Source: Candidatus Zixiibacteriota bacterium
GTDB taxonomy: Bacteria > Zixibacteria > MSB-5A5 > GN15 > PGXB01
NCBI GenBank assembly: GCA_026397505.1
Contig: JAPLUR010000060.1
Coordinates: forward strand, 28,081-92,080
Length of the DNA stretch: 64,000 nucleotides
Direction of reading: 5' to 3'
How positions within the stretch are numbered: the stretch's first letter is position 1; each line of letters begins with the position of its first letter. Shown one piece after another: positions 9,193-16,910 of the stretch. A model generated the notes under the pieces. The model was not told where the DNA came from and did no database searches. It worked only from the letters and a program-made list of their open reading frames with translations. A program made the position numbers and the translations under genes.

Positions 9193-10341
9193 ATGGAATT
9201 TCTATCACCTCAGGACAGAATCATACAATATGAGCGGCGGATATTAGCTCCTTATGCCGCATTTTCCTCGGGCAGCCGCGGGCGGCAGTACCGCCAGAGC
9301 GAACATCCCCTTCGTTCAGTCTATCAGCGTGACCGCGATCGGGTCATCCATTCGGCGGCTTTCCGCCGCATGGAATATAAGACACAGGTTTTTGTCAACC
9401 ATGAGGGGGATCATTATCGAACGCGCCTGACACATACGATAGAAGTAGCTCAGATCAGCCGGACGATTGCCCGGACTCTGGGATTAAATGAGGATCTGGC
9501 CGAAGCGATCGCACTGGTGCATGATCTGGGACACACCCCGTTCGGCCATTCGGGTGAGGATGTTCTTGATAATCTCATGGCCGATTTCGGCGGTTTTAAT
9601 CATAATCGGCAGTCACTGCGGGTGGTTGATATTCTGGAACGAAGGTATCCTGATTATCCCGGCCTCAATCTTACCTATGAGGTTCGTGAGGGGATTATCA
9701 AGCATGAAACCGGCGGCCCGCAGATTTGCCCGGAAATATTTCCGCCGGAGGAAAAGCCGACTCTGGAAGCCTCGCTGGTTGATATGGCCGATGCCATCGC
9801 TTACAACAGCCATGACATCGATGACGGATTATCATCGGGAATACTCAGTTGGGATGAATTGGCGGACGTGCCGATATGGGTCGAAGCCAGGACCGAATCG
9901 GAGCGGATATTCCCGTATCTTGATAAAAAGCTTCGTCGCCATTCCATAGTAAGACTTCTGGTCGACCGTCAGGTAGGCAGCCTGATACAGCAAACCTCCC
10001 AGAACATTCAAGAAAACAGGATCAATTCACTGGCTGATGTTCGCCGTTATCCGGGAAGGCTGGTCGAATTTGCAATTCCGATGCAGGAAAAGATGAGCGT
10101 CCTCAAAAAATTTCTCACGTTGAAAATGTACCGCCACCCAAAGATCATGAAAATGGCCGATGAGGCCCGGATGATTTTGGAAACATTGTTTGAGGAATAT
10201 CGCCGTGACCCAATAAAACTCCACGGTAAGTTCAAGCTCCGTCTTGATAAGGAGCCGGTCGAAACCATCATTGCCGATTTCATTGCCGGAATGACCGACC
10301 GATATGCGGTACGTATGTTCGGGCAGATGAAAGCGCGGTGA
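9193..10341 (+). CDS. dgt: Deoxyguanosinetriphosphate triphosphohydrolase-like HD protein
   Basis: A 382-residue dNTP triphosphohydrolase of the HD superfamily, which hydrolyses dNTPs to nucleoside and tripolyphosphate. Visible signatures: RDRDRVIHSAAFRRMEYKTQ at the start of the core, the metal ligands H81 (LTHTIEV), H110-D111 (LVHDLGHTPFGH) and a later Asp in LVDMADAIAYNSHDIDDG. The length fits the bacterial Dgt-like family. The start ATG has only a weak GAGAG ribosome-binding site. It does not overlap its neighbours and is probably cotranscribed with the PorV-like gene 17 bases upstream. Confidence 0.9.
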   Translation: MEFLSPQDRIIQYERRILAPYAAFSSGSRGRQYRQSEHPLRSVYQRDRDRVIHSAAFRRMEYKTQVFVNHEGDHYRTRLTHTIEVAQISRTIARTLGLNEDLAEAIALVHDLGHTPFGHSGEDVLDNLMADFGGFNHNRQSLRVVDILERRYPDYPGLNLTYEVREGIIKHETGGPQICPEIFPPEEKPTLEASLVDMADAIAYNSHDIDDGLSSGILSWDELADVPIWVEARTESERIFPYLDKKLRRHSIVRLLVDRQVGSLIQQTSQNIQENRINSLADVRRYPGRLVEFAIPMQEKMSVLKKFLTLKMYRHPKIMKMADEARMILETLFEEYRRDPIKLHGKFKLRLDKEPVETIIADFIAGMTDRYAVRMFGQMKAR

Positions 10342-10424
10342 AAAATTCTCACCATTTGTCATCCGGGTCTCAGCCGAAACCCTCTTTATCGAATTCCATG
10401 TAAAATTGTAATGGGCAATAAAAA

Positions 10425-10487
10425 GGGAGTGGAAGCTGTTAGGTAGAGGGGGCTAGGAAACTACCTGAAGTTCAGCGCTCCACTCCC
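10425..10487. other. Long imperfect hairpin in the dgt - RNase H-like gap
   Basis: The 364-base gap between dgt and the next gene has no credible ORF. It contains a three-tier inverted repeat: GGGAGTGGA (10425-10433) with TCCACTCCC (10479-10487), GCTG (10435-10438) with CAGC (10473-10476), and AGGTAG (10441-10446) with CTACCT (10461-10466). That makes 19 pairs around a 14-base purine-rich loop. No T tract follows, so it is not an ordinary terminator. It could be a small structured RNA or a processing signal. I recognise no known RNA family in it. Confidence 0.5.
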
Positions 10488-10705
10488 AAATCTCAACTGG
10501 AAGAACTACCCTTCGCAAATAATATAAATAATAAGACCGAAATTGCATAGTGAAAATACCGGGATTTCATCTAAGATATGAATATTTTTTCACAAGGACA
10601 ACAATTCCGTAAGTTTTCCTCTTGCGTATCTCGTTGAAAAACAATGAAATGCGATTAAGTTTGACTATCTATCCCGGGGGCATGACTTTTGCCGGTTGAT
10701 AGTTC

Positions 10706-11083
10706 ATGGACTGTTTCTTTGGCGCATATCAGAAGAGACTGGATGCTTCTACAACCCAGAAGATGCTGGTCTGTTTTTCCATACCGGCGGCGGGCATTTC
10801 ATTCAAGGCTCCTTTCGTCGGGGAAGAACTGCACACCGAGTATGCCTCACTCTTGACCCTGCTTGAATTCATTGAACTGAACCGCCAGCTTTTTGAGGGG
10901 CGAGAGTTGAGGATTTATGGTGATAACCTGGAATTGGTCAACCAGATCAATTTGCAGTCGGTCTGTCGTTATGAATTCACCGAATTGTTGAAAAAGGCGT
11001 TGGAATACCGCGAAAAATACAAATTTTGCCTTGGCTGGGTGCCAAAAAAGAATAATCCGGCCTTGAACTCCCTTTTTGATTGA
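10706..11083 (+). CDS. RNase H-fold protein, probably degenerate
   Basis: A 125-residue protein whose order of elements fits an RNase HI-like fold: early beta strands, a helix with a conserved Glu (HTEYASLLTLLEFIE), a strand-helix unit LRIYGDNLELVNQIN matching the Asp of the active site, and a final strand LGWVPKKNNPA. Canonical enzymes carry a first catalytic Asp in a DG motif and a late Asp after the last strand. Neither is clearly present here, so nuclease activity is doubtful. It ends immediately before holA, whose promoter overlaps its stop codon. Confidence 0.55.
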   Translation: MDCFFGAYQKRLDASTTQKMLVCFSIPAAGISFKAPFVGEELHTEYASLLTLLEFIELNRQLFEGRELRIYGDNLELVNQINLQSVCRYEFTELLKKALEYREKYKFCLGWVPKKNNPALNSLFD

Positions 11084-11108
11084 CAGTTCTTTCCCCTCTC
11101 TCTTAATT
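11080..11108 (+). promoter_or_regulatory. Promoter of holA, placed for a leaderless mRNA
   Basis: A perfect TTGACA (11080-11085), a 17-base spacer and TTAATT (11103-11108). The GTG start at 11116 follows after seven bases, so the transcript should begin at or one base before the start codon. No ribosome-binding site is present. Confidence 0.72.
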
Positions 11109-11115
11109 TGGGGCT

Positions 11116-12111
11116 GTGACTCCAAGCGAACTTAATCAGGAACTGGAATCCGGTAGATTCCGGTCGGTCTACTATTTTTGTGGGACCGAAGATTATCGGA
11201 TGAAAGAAGCCGAAAAGGCGATTGTCCGGAGATTTCTTCCCAAATCCCAGACGGCTATAAATCATACAGTCATAACCGCGCAGAAAGGAAAGCTGCCCGA
11301 TATTCTGACCGAGCTTTCTGTCATCCCGATGCTGGGAGAGCGGCAGGTTTTCACCATTGATGAAATTCAATCCCTTGCACAGAGCGAGATAGAGAAGATA
11401 CTTTCTATCTTGAGCCCGCCGGATCCGAGCCGAGTTGTCATTTTCGTGACACCGGCAACCAGGGCGTTGAGCAAGAAAACGAAGCTGCTGGAATTCCTGC
11501 TTCAAAAAACCGCGGCAATTGAATTTAATCGGATCCCGGGGGACCAGGCGCGAAGAAGAATCACCGCCGTCTTCAAAGAGCACCAGATCACGATTCAGCC
11601 CGAAGCCGAAAAAATACTGATAATGTTGGGCGGTGGTGATATGGGAGGACTGACCGAAGAAGTGAACAAGCTGGTCAACTATGTCGGTCAGGGAGGAACG
11701 ATCAGAAAAGAGGATGTAGCGCTGGTCTGTTCCGACTATCAGGCTTACCAGATTTACGAGTTGGCGGATCGGGCGGCACAGGGGGATTTTGATCGATCAC
11801 TGGCCATCATAAGTTATCTGTCCGGTCAGGGGGAGAGAGCTTCCACGATTACATTCTGGCTGGGAGAGCATTTTATCGACCTTTATCTGGTCAAGAATAA
11901 GAAGCCTTTGCCGGTCTGGAAAAAGAAGTTTCTTTGGAAATACAGCCAGCAGGCGGATCTGTTTGATAATAAACAGCTTGAGAAGATAATCGAGTTGATT
12001 TCCGAGGCCGATTATGAGCTTCGCAGCAATATCAAACCGGAAATCCTGATTATCGAGAAATTGGTTATTAATATCTGTAACCTTCGCAATCAAAAAACTG
12101 CCCATGGATGA
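11116..12111 (+). CDS. holA: DNA polymerase III, delta subunit
   Basis: A 331-residue clamp-loader delta subunit, which opens the sliding clamp during loading. Family features: the N-terminal FRSVYYFCGTEDYRMKEAEKAI (a degenerate nucleotide-binding start without a functional P-loop), a central segment with LLQKTAAIEFNRIPGDQARRRI, the conserved LxxLxGGDxxxLxxEvxKL region as ILMLGGGDMGGLTEEVNKLV (about 170-190), and a C-terminal helical collar domain. It starts with GTG directly behind its promoter. It overlaps the sigma-factor gene by eight bases. Confidence 0.88.
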   Translation: MTPSELNQELESGRFRSVYYFCGTEDYRMKEAEKAIVRRFLPKSQTAINHTVITAQKGKLPDILTELSVIPMLGERQVFTIDEIQSLAQSEIEKILSILSPPDPSRVVIFVTPATRALSKKTKLLEFLLQKTAAIEFNRIPGDQARRRITAVFKEHQITIQPEAEKILIMLGGGDMGGLTEEVNKLVNYVGQGGTIRKEDVALVCSDYQAYQIYELADRAAQGDFDRSLAIISYLSGQGERASTITFWLGEHFIDLYLVKNKKPLPVWKKKFLWKYSQQADLFDNKQLEKIIELISEADYELRSNIKPEILIIEKLVINICNLRNQKTAHG

Positions 12112-12706
12112 AAAAATCCGGGAAGAAAAAGCGGCTCTATCTGTAAATAATGCGAATGATGCCGCCTTGGACCAGGCTCTTATCAAGGCAGCCCGGGACG
12201 GTGATAAGAATGCGTATGGGCGGCTGGTGCTGAAATATCAGAAGCGGGTATATAGATTCGTGGCGGCGCTTCTGGGCCGAACGGATACCGCCGAGGATAT
12301 GGTGCAGGAAGCTTTTGTGAAAGGATACCTGGCCTTGAATGATTTTGAGTGGGGAAGGCCGTTTTATCCCTGGATTTCAACTATTGCCAGAAATCTGGCC
12401 CTCAATCATATCAAGAGAGAGGAGCGGGAGAAACCGATTTCGGAAATCGATGATTTCCTCTATCAGGTGCCTGATTCCAGCGCAAACCCGCTGGAACGAA
12501 TGATTGAGAAGGAGAATGATAAGAGGCTCTTGCGAGCCATTATGGCTTTGCCGATTCAGTTTCGGTCGGTTTTCATTCTGCGAATGTTCGAGAAGATGAG
12601 CTATGAGGAAATTGCCCGATATTTGAATATCTCGGTCGGAACCGTTGATTCCAGGCTGCACCGGGCGCGGGAAAGGCTGATTGAGGCCCTAAAGGATTCG
12701 CTTTAG
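12104..12706 (+). CDS. ECF RNA polymerase sigma factor (RpoE-like)
   Basis: A 200-residue ECF sigma factor. Region 2 is clear (YGRLVLKYQKRVYRFVAALL, DTAEDMVQEAFVKGYLAL, FYPWISTIARNLALNHIK). Region 4 contains LPIQFRSVFILRMFEKMSYEEIARYLNIS followed by VGTVDSRLHRARERL, the -35-binding helix-turn-helix. It begins inside the end of holA and is followed eight bases later by a zinc-finger anti-sigma factor, the usual partner arrangement. With PspC and LiaF-like genes next, an envelope-stress regulon is a reasonable inference. Confidence 0.92.
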   Translation: MDEKIREEKAALSVNNANDAALDQALIKAARDGDKNAYGRLVLKYQKRVYRFVAALLGRTDTAEDMVQEAFVKGYLALNDFEWGRPFYPWISTIARNLALNHIKREEREKPISEIDDFLYQVPDSSANPLERMIEKENDKRLLRAIMALPIQFRSVFILRMFEKMSYEEIARYLNISVGTVDSRLHRARERLIEALKDSL

Positions 12707-12714
12707 AAGGAATT

Positions 12715-13902
12715 ATGAAGTGTGACAGGATAAAATTGATTTTGGGTCGGTATGTTGATGACCGGCTGACCGCATTGGAAAGAGCCGAGGTCGAGGAGCA
12801 TCTGACCGGCTGTACCGAATGCCGCGCACATTATCAGGATCTGCTGAAATTAGAGGCTTCGGTCGAGAAGCTGCAACTTGGCGGCGATGAGGAGTATTGG
12901 TTGCGGCAGAAAGACGCCATCCTCGGCACCATAGGCGAAATTGAGGCATCCACAGTTGTTAAACTGCCAAAGAAAAAGAGAACCGGACTTCCTTTTAAGC
13001 TGGCGGCAATCGCCGCCTCGGTTTCGCTGGTGGCCTATATATCCATACATGAATCGAAAGTCACCGAGCCGACTAGGGCACTATTTACGCCGCAAGCTTT
13101 GCCGAGTGTATCAACCGTCAAACCTTCAATGCCTGAAACAACCAAAGCGGCCGAGCATCTGATGATCGAGAAGAGGGCATCTGATACCGGCGCTCGGACC
13201 TCTCCGAAAAGCACAATCATAAGCATGGAACCGGAAAAGAGGGAGGTTCCGGTAGTGTCTCCAATTACTGTCACTCAAAGTGCGGAGTCGATGGTGGCCG
13301 GCGAGAAGCCAATAGTTCTTGAAGCAGTACCGCCTGCTCCAGACACAACGAGCAGAATCTCGAAAATTACGAAAATGGAGCAGACGCTAATCCAGAAAGT
13401 GCCGGAGCCTGCCGGAGAGTCTCTACTTAAAAAAGAGAGAAAGAGCGCACCGTCGGCAAAGCCTGAGGAACAAAAGGGTCACAAGCCAGAGGCCCTGCCC
13501 GAAATTCCAGTTCCGAAGACTGATCTCGCGAGTGCTGACCGGCAGATGAATCCAAAAAGCCAGAGCAACGCAATCATATCGGCCGCGTCCGACAGCAGCG
13601 ATATGATTGCCTATGTGGATTGGCGCCGTCAGACGGAGTATCTGGAGGCACTGCACGGTCAACTCCTGACTTCTGAAGGCAAAGGGATTTCTTCCATCAG
13701 CTCATCTCAAAAGACCGATTCCCTGAAACAGGTACTGCTGGACATGGCCGAGGCTTATTACAATGTCGGCCGTCTCACGCCCGATAAGGATGAGAGATAT
13801 GTCATGCTGGGCAAACTCCAGAGTCTAGCCGCCCGGGCGGATTCAAGCTGCCTGAAAACGATACAGGATTATATAACTGCTCTTGATTCCCTGACAAAAT
13901 AA
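12715..13902 (+). CDS. Zinc-finger anti-sigma factor with long C-terminal domain
   Basis: A 395-residue membrane protein. The first 45 residues hold the ZAS motif in EEHLTGCTECRAHY (HxxxCxxC), preceded by an early Cys (MKCDRI), which clamps the cognate ECF sigma in the cytoplasm. One membrane segment lies at about 100-120 (FKLAAIAASVSLVAYISI). The outer part is long: a Pro/Lys/Glu/Ser-rich low-complexity linker (about 125-295) and then a helical region ending in a possible TPR-like segment (LLDMAEAYYNVGRLTPDKD). The periplasmic part probably senses stress. It is much longer than a minimal anti-sigma factor. Confidence 0.8.
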   Translation: MKCDRIKLILGRYVDDRLTALERAEVEEHLTGCTECRAHYQDLLKLEASVEKLQLGGDEEYWLRQKDAILGTIGEIEASTVVKLPKKKRTGLPFKLAAIAASVSLVAYISIHESKVTEPTRALFTPQALPSVSTVKPSMPETTKAAEHLMIEKRASDTGARTSPKSTIISMEPEKREVPVVSPITVTQSAESMVAGEKPIVLEAVPPAPDTTSRISKITKMEQTLIQKVPEPAGESLLKKERKSAPSAKPEEQKGHKPEALPEIPVPKTDLASADRQMNPKSQSNAIISAASDSSDMIAYVDWRRQTEYLEALHGQLLTSEGKGISSISSSQKTDSLKQVLLDMAEAYYNVGRLTPDKDERYVMLGKLQSLAARADSSCLKTIQDYITALDSLTK

Positions 13903-13969
13903 GAACTTTTTGTTCCCCCTTCCGTAAATAAACAATAGAAGAACGGAATTTGAAACGGATGGAGGTCTT

Positions 13970-14410
13970 ATGAATAAACGACTTTACTGGTCGCGGGTAG
14001 ACCACAAGATTGGCGGCGTATGCGGCGGTCTGGCGGAATACTTCGATATCGATCCGACGCTGGTAAGGATTGCGGCCATAGTGCTGATATTTTTTCACGG
14101 CCTCGGTCTTCTGGCCTACATTATCGCCTGGATCACCATGCCCAGACGTCCCCTGGTAGTTGTCGACGGAGCAATTGTCAACGAGCGGCCAGCGGGTAAG
14201 AATGGAGCTTCGAAAGGCGCTTTCATTCTGGGTTTTATCCTGATTCTAATCGGACTGCTTTTTCTAATTGAGAAATTTTACTGGTGGTTTGATTTTGGCC
14301 TTGTCATTGCGATTGCACTGGTTTTATTGGGCATATTTTTACTTGTTCGGCCGGGGAAAGGAGAGCATGTCAATCATAATAATGCACAGCCGGGGGAGGT
14401 GGTAAGATGA
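13970..14410 (+). CDS. pspC: PspC-domain membrane protein
   Basis: A 146-residue protein opening with the PspC domain: KIGGVCGGLAEYFDIDPTLV, then a membrane helix and AYIIAWITMPRRP. Two further membrane helices follow (about 77-95 and 100-122). PspC proteins sense envelope stress and in many lineages regulate or recruit other Psp/Lia components. It has a strong GGAGG site before the ATG. The stop overlaps the next gene by four bases, so the pair is coupled. Confidence 0.88.
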   Translation: MNKRLYWSRVDHKIGGVCGGLAEYFDIDPTLVRIAAIVLIFFHGLGLLAYIIAWITMPRRPLVVVDGAIVNERPAGKNGASKGAFILGFILILIGLLFLIEKFYWWFDFGLVIAIALVLLGIFLLVRPGKGEHVNHNNAQPGEVVR

Positions 14411-15321
14411 CACCGAGCCGTCTGAGATGGGGACTTCTTCTGGTCGCAATCGGCGCGATGCTATTGCTTAACAATACCGGCGCTCTCAGTTGGGAATACT
14501 GGCTCCAGTTGCTTTATTGGTGGCCGATTATCCTCATCGCCATAGGTGTGGAGAAAATATTCCTCAGGACCAGATTGCAGATTTTGTCGTACCTGTCGCC
14601 GTTGATTCTGGTGGGAACCATGGTTTATATTGCCTTTGATACCGGGGCGGAGACAGCTAATTCCCATGATTACTTCTCCCGCTATCGTTGGAGCGAAGCA
14701 TCGGATTCCTCGGTTCGTCTGACCGAGGCGACCATAGAGAACGGCAGCACGAATCTCTATGTTGGCCGCGGTGGTTCCGACCTGGTTTCGGCGCGATTTG
14801 ACCGGTTTTCCCGAAAGCCCAAAATTGATTTTTCCAAGAACAGCGGTATTGCCCGGCTCGAGATGCGGCGCGGAGGCGGGGGATCGAACTGGAGCGGACG
14901 GGATTTCATCGTGATCAACAATCACCGCGACGGGCGCACCTGGAATCTTACTTTTTCCGAGGCAGTGCCTCTCAAACTCACCTGTCGTGGCCGCAATGCA
15001 GATATGGATCTCAATATGACTTCGATCCCGATGGAAAATTTGCTCATCGATGACCCGGGCGGGGAAGTCTACTTGAGAGTCGGAACGCTGAAACCTCGGG
15101 TAAATGTGGAGTTGAGCGGCCGCGATGCCCAGCTTCAGTTTCGCATCCCCGACGGAGTCGGAGTTAAAGTAACCGGCTCCGGAAAGAGCGATTACCTGCA
15201 GAGGAAGGGATTCATTGAAAGGGGCGGGGATTATTTTTCCGGCGGCTATGACACCTCGAATGTTCAGATCTCTTTGAAGATCAATGATGAACTGGAAGAA
15301 TTTTCAATCGAGCCTTACTGA
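14407..15321 (+). CDS. LiaF-like membrane protein with toastrack domain
   Basis: A 304-residue protein. The N-terminus has two or three short membrane helices with WWPIILIAIGVEKI, the LiaI/LiaF-type transmembrane region. From about residue 90 the chain becomes an all-beta domain with repeating short strands (DLVSARFDRFS, LEMRRGGGGSNW, WNLTFSEAVPLKLTCRGRN, VQISLKINDE), the toastrack fold found in Lia/Psp envelope-stress partners. It overlaps pspC and ends in front of a strong terminator. Partnership with PspC is supported by this layout. Confidence 0.75.
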   Translation: MTPSRLRWGLLLVAIGAMLLLNNTGALSWEYWLQLLYWWPIILIAIGVEKIFLRTRLQILSYLSPLILVGTMVYIAFDTGAETANSHDYFSRYRWSEASDSSVRLTEATIENGSTNLYVGRGGSDLVSARFDRFSRKPKIDFSKNSGIARLEMRRGGGGSNWSGRDFIVINNHRDGRTWNLTFSEAVPLKLTCRGRNADMDLNMTSIPMENLLIDDPGGEVYLRVGTLKPRVNVELSGRDAQLQFRIPDGVGVKVTGSGKSDYLQRKGFIERGGDYFSGGYDTSNVQISLKINDELEEFSIEPY

Positions 15322-15339
15322 CGACTATCGGTTTTGACC

Positions 15340-15367
15340 AAAGGCCGCCCGCGGGCGGCCTTTTTTT
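15340..15367 (+). terminator. Intrinsic terminator after the pspC/liaF-like pair
   Basis: GGCCGCCC (15343-15350) pairs with GGGCGGCC (15353-15360) in an almost perfect palindrome flanked by AAA and seven T. It closes the sigma - anti-sigma - pspC - liaF-like block. Confidence 0.9.
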
Positions 15368-15412
15368 ATGAACTTCTCCTGCGCGGCGCCTGCCCGGGTC
15401 CAGAAAAAAGGG

Positions 15413-15440
15413 TTGATTTGCGCCATGTTTTATTTATAAT
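15413..15440 (+). promoter_or_regulatory. Promoter of cmk, placed for a leaderless mRNA
   Basis: TTGATT (15413-15418), a 16-base spacer and a perfect TATAAT (15435-15440). The ATG at 15450 comes nine bases after the -10 box, leaving at most about two leader bases. No ribosome-binding site is visible. Confidence 0.7.
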
Positions 15441-15449
15441 AGTAACCTT

Positions 15450-16154
15450 ATGTCAAAACCATACAAACTTTCATCGCTGGAAGGTAAGGTCATAGCCATT
15501 GACGGCCCGGCCGGTTCCGGAAAATCGACCACCGCCCGGCTGCTGGCCGCCCGCCTCGGATATATTTACCTCGATACCGGGGCCATGTATCGGGCGGTGA
15601 CCCTTTTTGCTTTAAGGAATGATGTTTCGCCTGATGATGCCCGGGCGCTTGAGGCAATTGCGGGGAAGGTGGTCATCGAATTTAAGCCGGAAGGTGACGG
15701 CAATCGGGTTTTCCTTAACGGCGAGGATGTTTCCGCCGCTATCAGGAATCCTGAAGTAACCGCAGCGGTCTCGCAGGTCTCGGCTCATCCCGGAGTACGG
15801 GAGGCGATGGTCAGGCAGCAGCGGGAAATCTCCATAAAGGGGAGCGTTGTTGCCGAAGGGCGCGATACCACTTCGGTGGTTTTTCCCGAAGCCGATCTCA
15901 AGGTCTATCTGGAAGCCTCCCCGGCTGAGCGGGCGCGCCGCCGCCTGATAGACTTTACCCGTCTGAACATAAGTTCCTCGCTTGAAGAACAGATGAAGGA
16001 TCTGCAGCGGCGTGATGCTTATGACAGCGGTCGGGCTCATTCGCCTCTGACCCGCACCGGCGATGCAGTAGTTATTGATACGACGAATCTGACAGTCGAA
16101 GAGCAGGTAGATAGAATTATCAAGCTGGCGAAATCGCGTTTTACGAAGGTATGA
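15450..16154 (+). CDS. cmk: Cytidylate kinase
   Basis: A 234-residue (d)CMP kinase, making CDP/dCDP for nucleotide and lipid synthesis. The P-loop GPAGSGKS lies at about 19-26, followed by YLDTGAMYRAVTL, the CMP-binding start. VVAEGRDTTSVVFPEADLKVYL is the conserved GRD..VFP segment, and RRDAYDSGRAHSPLTR is the late nucleotide-binding motif. The length and order match family members of about 220 residues. It overlaps plsC by ATGA and belongs to the cmk-plsC-rpsA order common in many bacteria. Confidence 0.95.
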   Translation: MSKPYKLSSLEGKVIAIDGPAGSGKSTTARLLAARLGYIYLDTGAMYRAVTLFALRNDVSPDDARALEAIAGKVVIEFKPEGDGNRVFLNGEDVSAAIRNPEVTAAVSQVSAHPGVREAMVRQQREISIKGSVVAEGRDTTSVVFPEADLKVYLEASPAERARRRLIDFTRLNISSSLEEQMKDLQRRDAYDSGRAHSPLTRTGDAVVIDTTNLTVEEQVDRIIKLAKSRFTKV

Positions 16155-16780
16155 GATTTTTCTACCGTCTGTCGACCTTTTTGGTCAGAGCGCTGGCCCG
16201 CATAATCTTCCGAATAAGAATCTTCCAGCGAGATAATATCCCGCCCAAAGGACCTTTCATTCTGGCCTGTAACCATATTTCCTATTATGATCCCCCGCTG
16301 GTAGGGAGCTTTCTTTATCAGGAAATTCATTTTATGGCCAAGAAGGAACTGTTTCGCAATCGGCTCTTTGGCGCTTTGATAAGCTACTTTCATGCCCATC
16401 CGATCAATCGGCGCGGCTTTGATAAAGCCGCCATTGATATGGCCATTGATGTTCTTAAATCGGAAGGGGGAATCATAATATTCCCGGAGGGCACCAGAGC
16501 CAAAGAAGGGGTGTTTCTTCCGCCCCGGCCCGGTATCGGCATGATTGCGGCAATGTCCGGGGCGCCGGTGATTCCGGCCTATATTCATGGTTCCAACCGT
16601 CTTTCGGCCTGCCTGATGGGGAAAGAAACATTGGGGATAATCTATGGCCGGGCTATGGCAGGTGAGAAGATCGCCTCTTATGCGAAAGAGAAGGACGGGT
16701 ATCGGAGACTGGCCGAGGATATTATGAACCGCATAAAGGATTTAAAGACCGAATTTTATAATAAAGTGAAGAAAGATTGA
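16151..16780 (+). CDS. plsC: 1-acyl-sn-glycerol-3-phosphate acyltransferase
   Basis: A 209-residue membrane-associated acyltransferase that converts lysophosphatidate to phosphatidate. The catalytic HX4D motif is NHISYYDPP (about residue 37), the glycerol-phosphate motif is FPEGTRAKEG (about 115), and VIPAYIHGSNR is the late conserved block. It begins in an ATGA overlap with cmk, and the rpsA promoter -35 box overlaps its stop codon. Confidence 0.92.
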   Translation: MRFFYRLSTFLVRALARIIFRIRIFQRDNIPPKGPFILACNHISYYDPPLVGSFLYQEIHFMAKKELFRNRLFGALISYFHAHPINRRGFDKAAIDMAIDVLKSEGGIIIFPEGTRAKEGVFLPPRPGIGMIAAMSGAPVIPAYIHGSNRLSACLMGKETLGIIYGRAMAGEKIASYAKEKDGYRRLAEDIMNRIKDLKTEFYNKVKKD

Positions 16781-16804
16781 CATTTCGGGGGAAATGTATA
16801 ATAT
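16777..16804 (+). promoter_or_regulatory. rpsA promoter
   Basis: A perfect TTGACA (16777-16782), 16-base spacer and TAATAT (16799-16804). The -35 box overlaps the plsC stop. The predicted leader of about 100 bases contrasts with the leaderless promoters elsewhere and leaves room for control of S1 synthesis. Confidence 0.7.
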
Positions 16805-16857
16805 TTAAAGTTTGCGCCGATATTGAAATCGTCGCTTGATTCTATGCGAATATCCCG

Positions 16858-16879
16858 CCCAGGCGTTCTGCGCCTAGGG
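16858..16879 (+). other. Hairpin in the rpsA leader
   Basis: CCCAGGCG (16858-16865) pairs with CGCCTAGGG (16871-16879), with one bulged A and a five-base loop. It ends about 14 bases before the AGGAGG ribosome-binding site, where it could take part in translational autoregulation, as S1 is known to do in other bacteria. Confidence 0.45.
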
Positions 16880-16910
16880 ATAAATATATCGTAAGGAGGA
16901 ATTTCTAACA

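Noticed and set aside
10425..10487. tRNA or signal recognition particle RNA
   Set aside because: No T-arm or anticodon arm geometry and no conserved SRP tetraloop motif.
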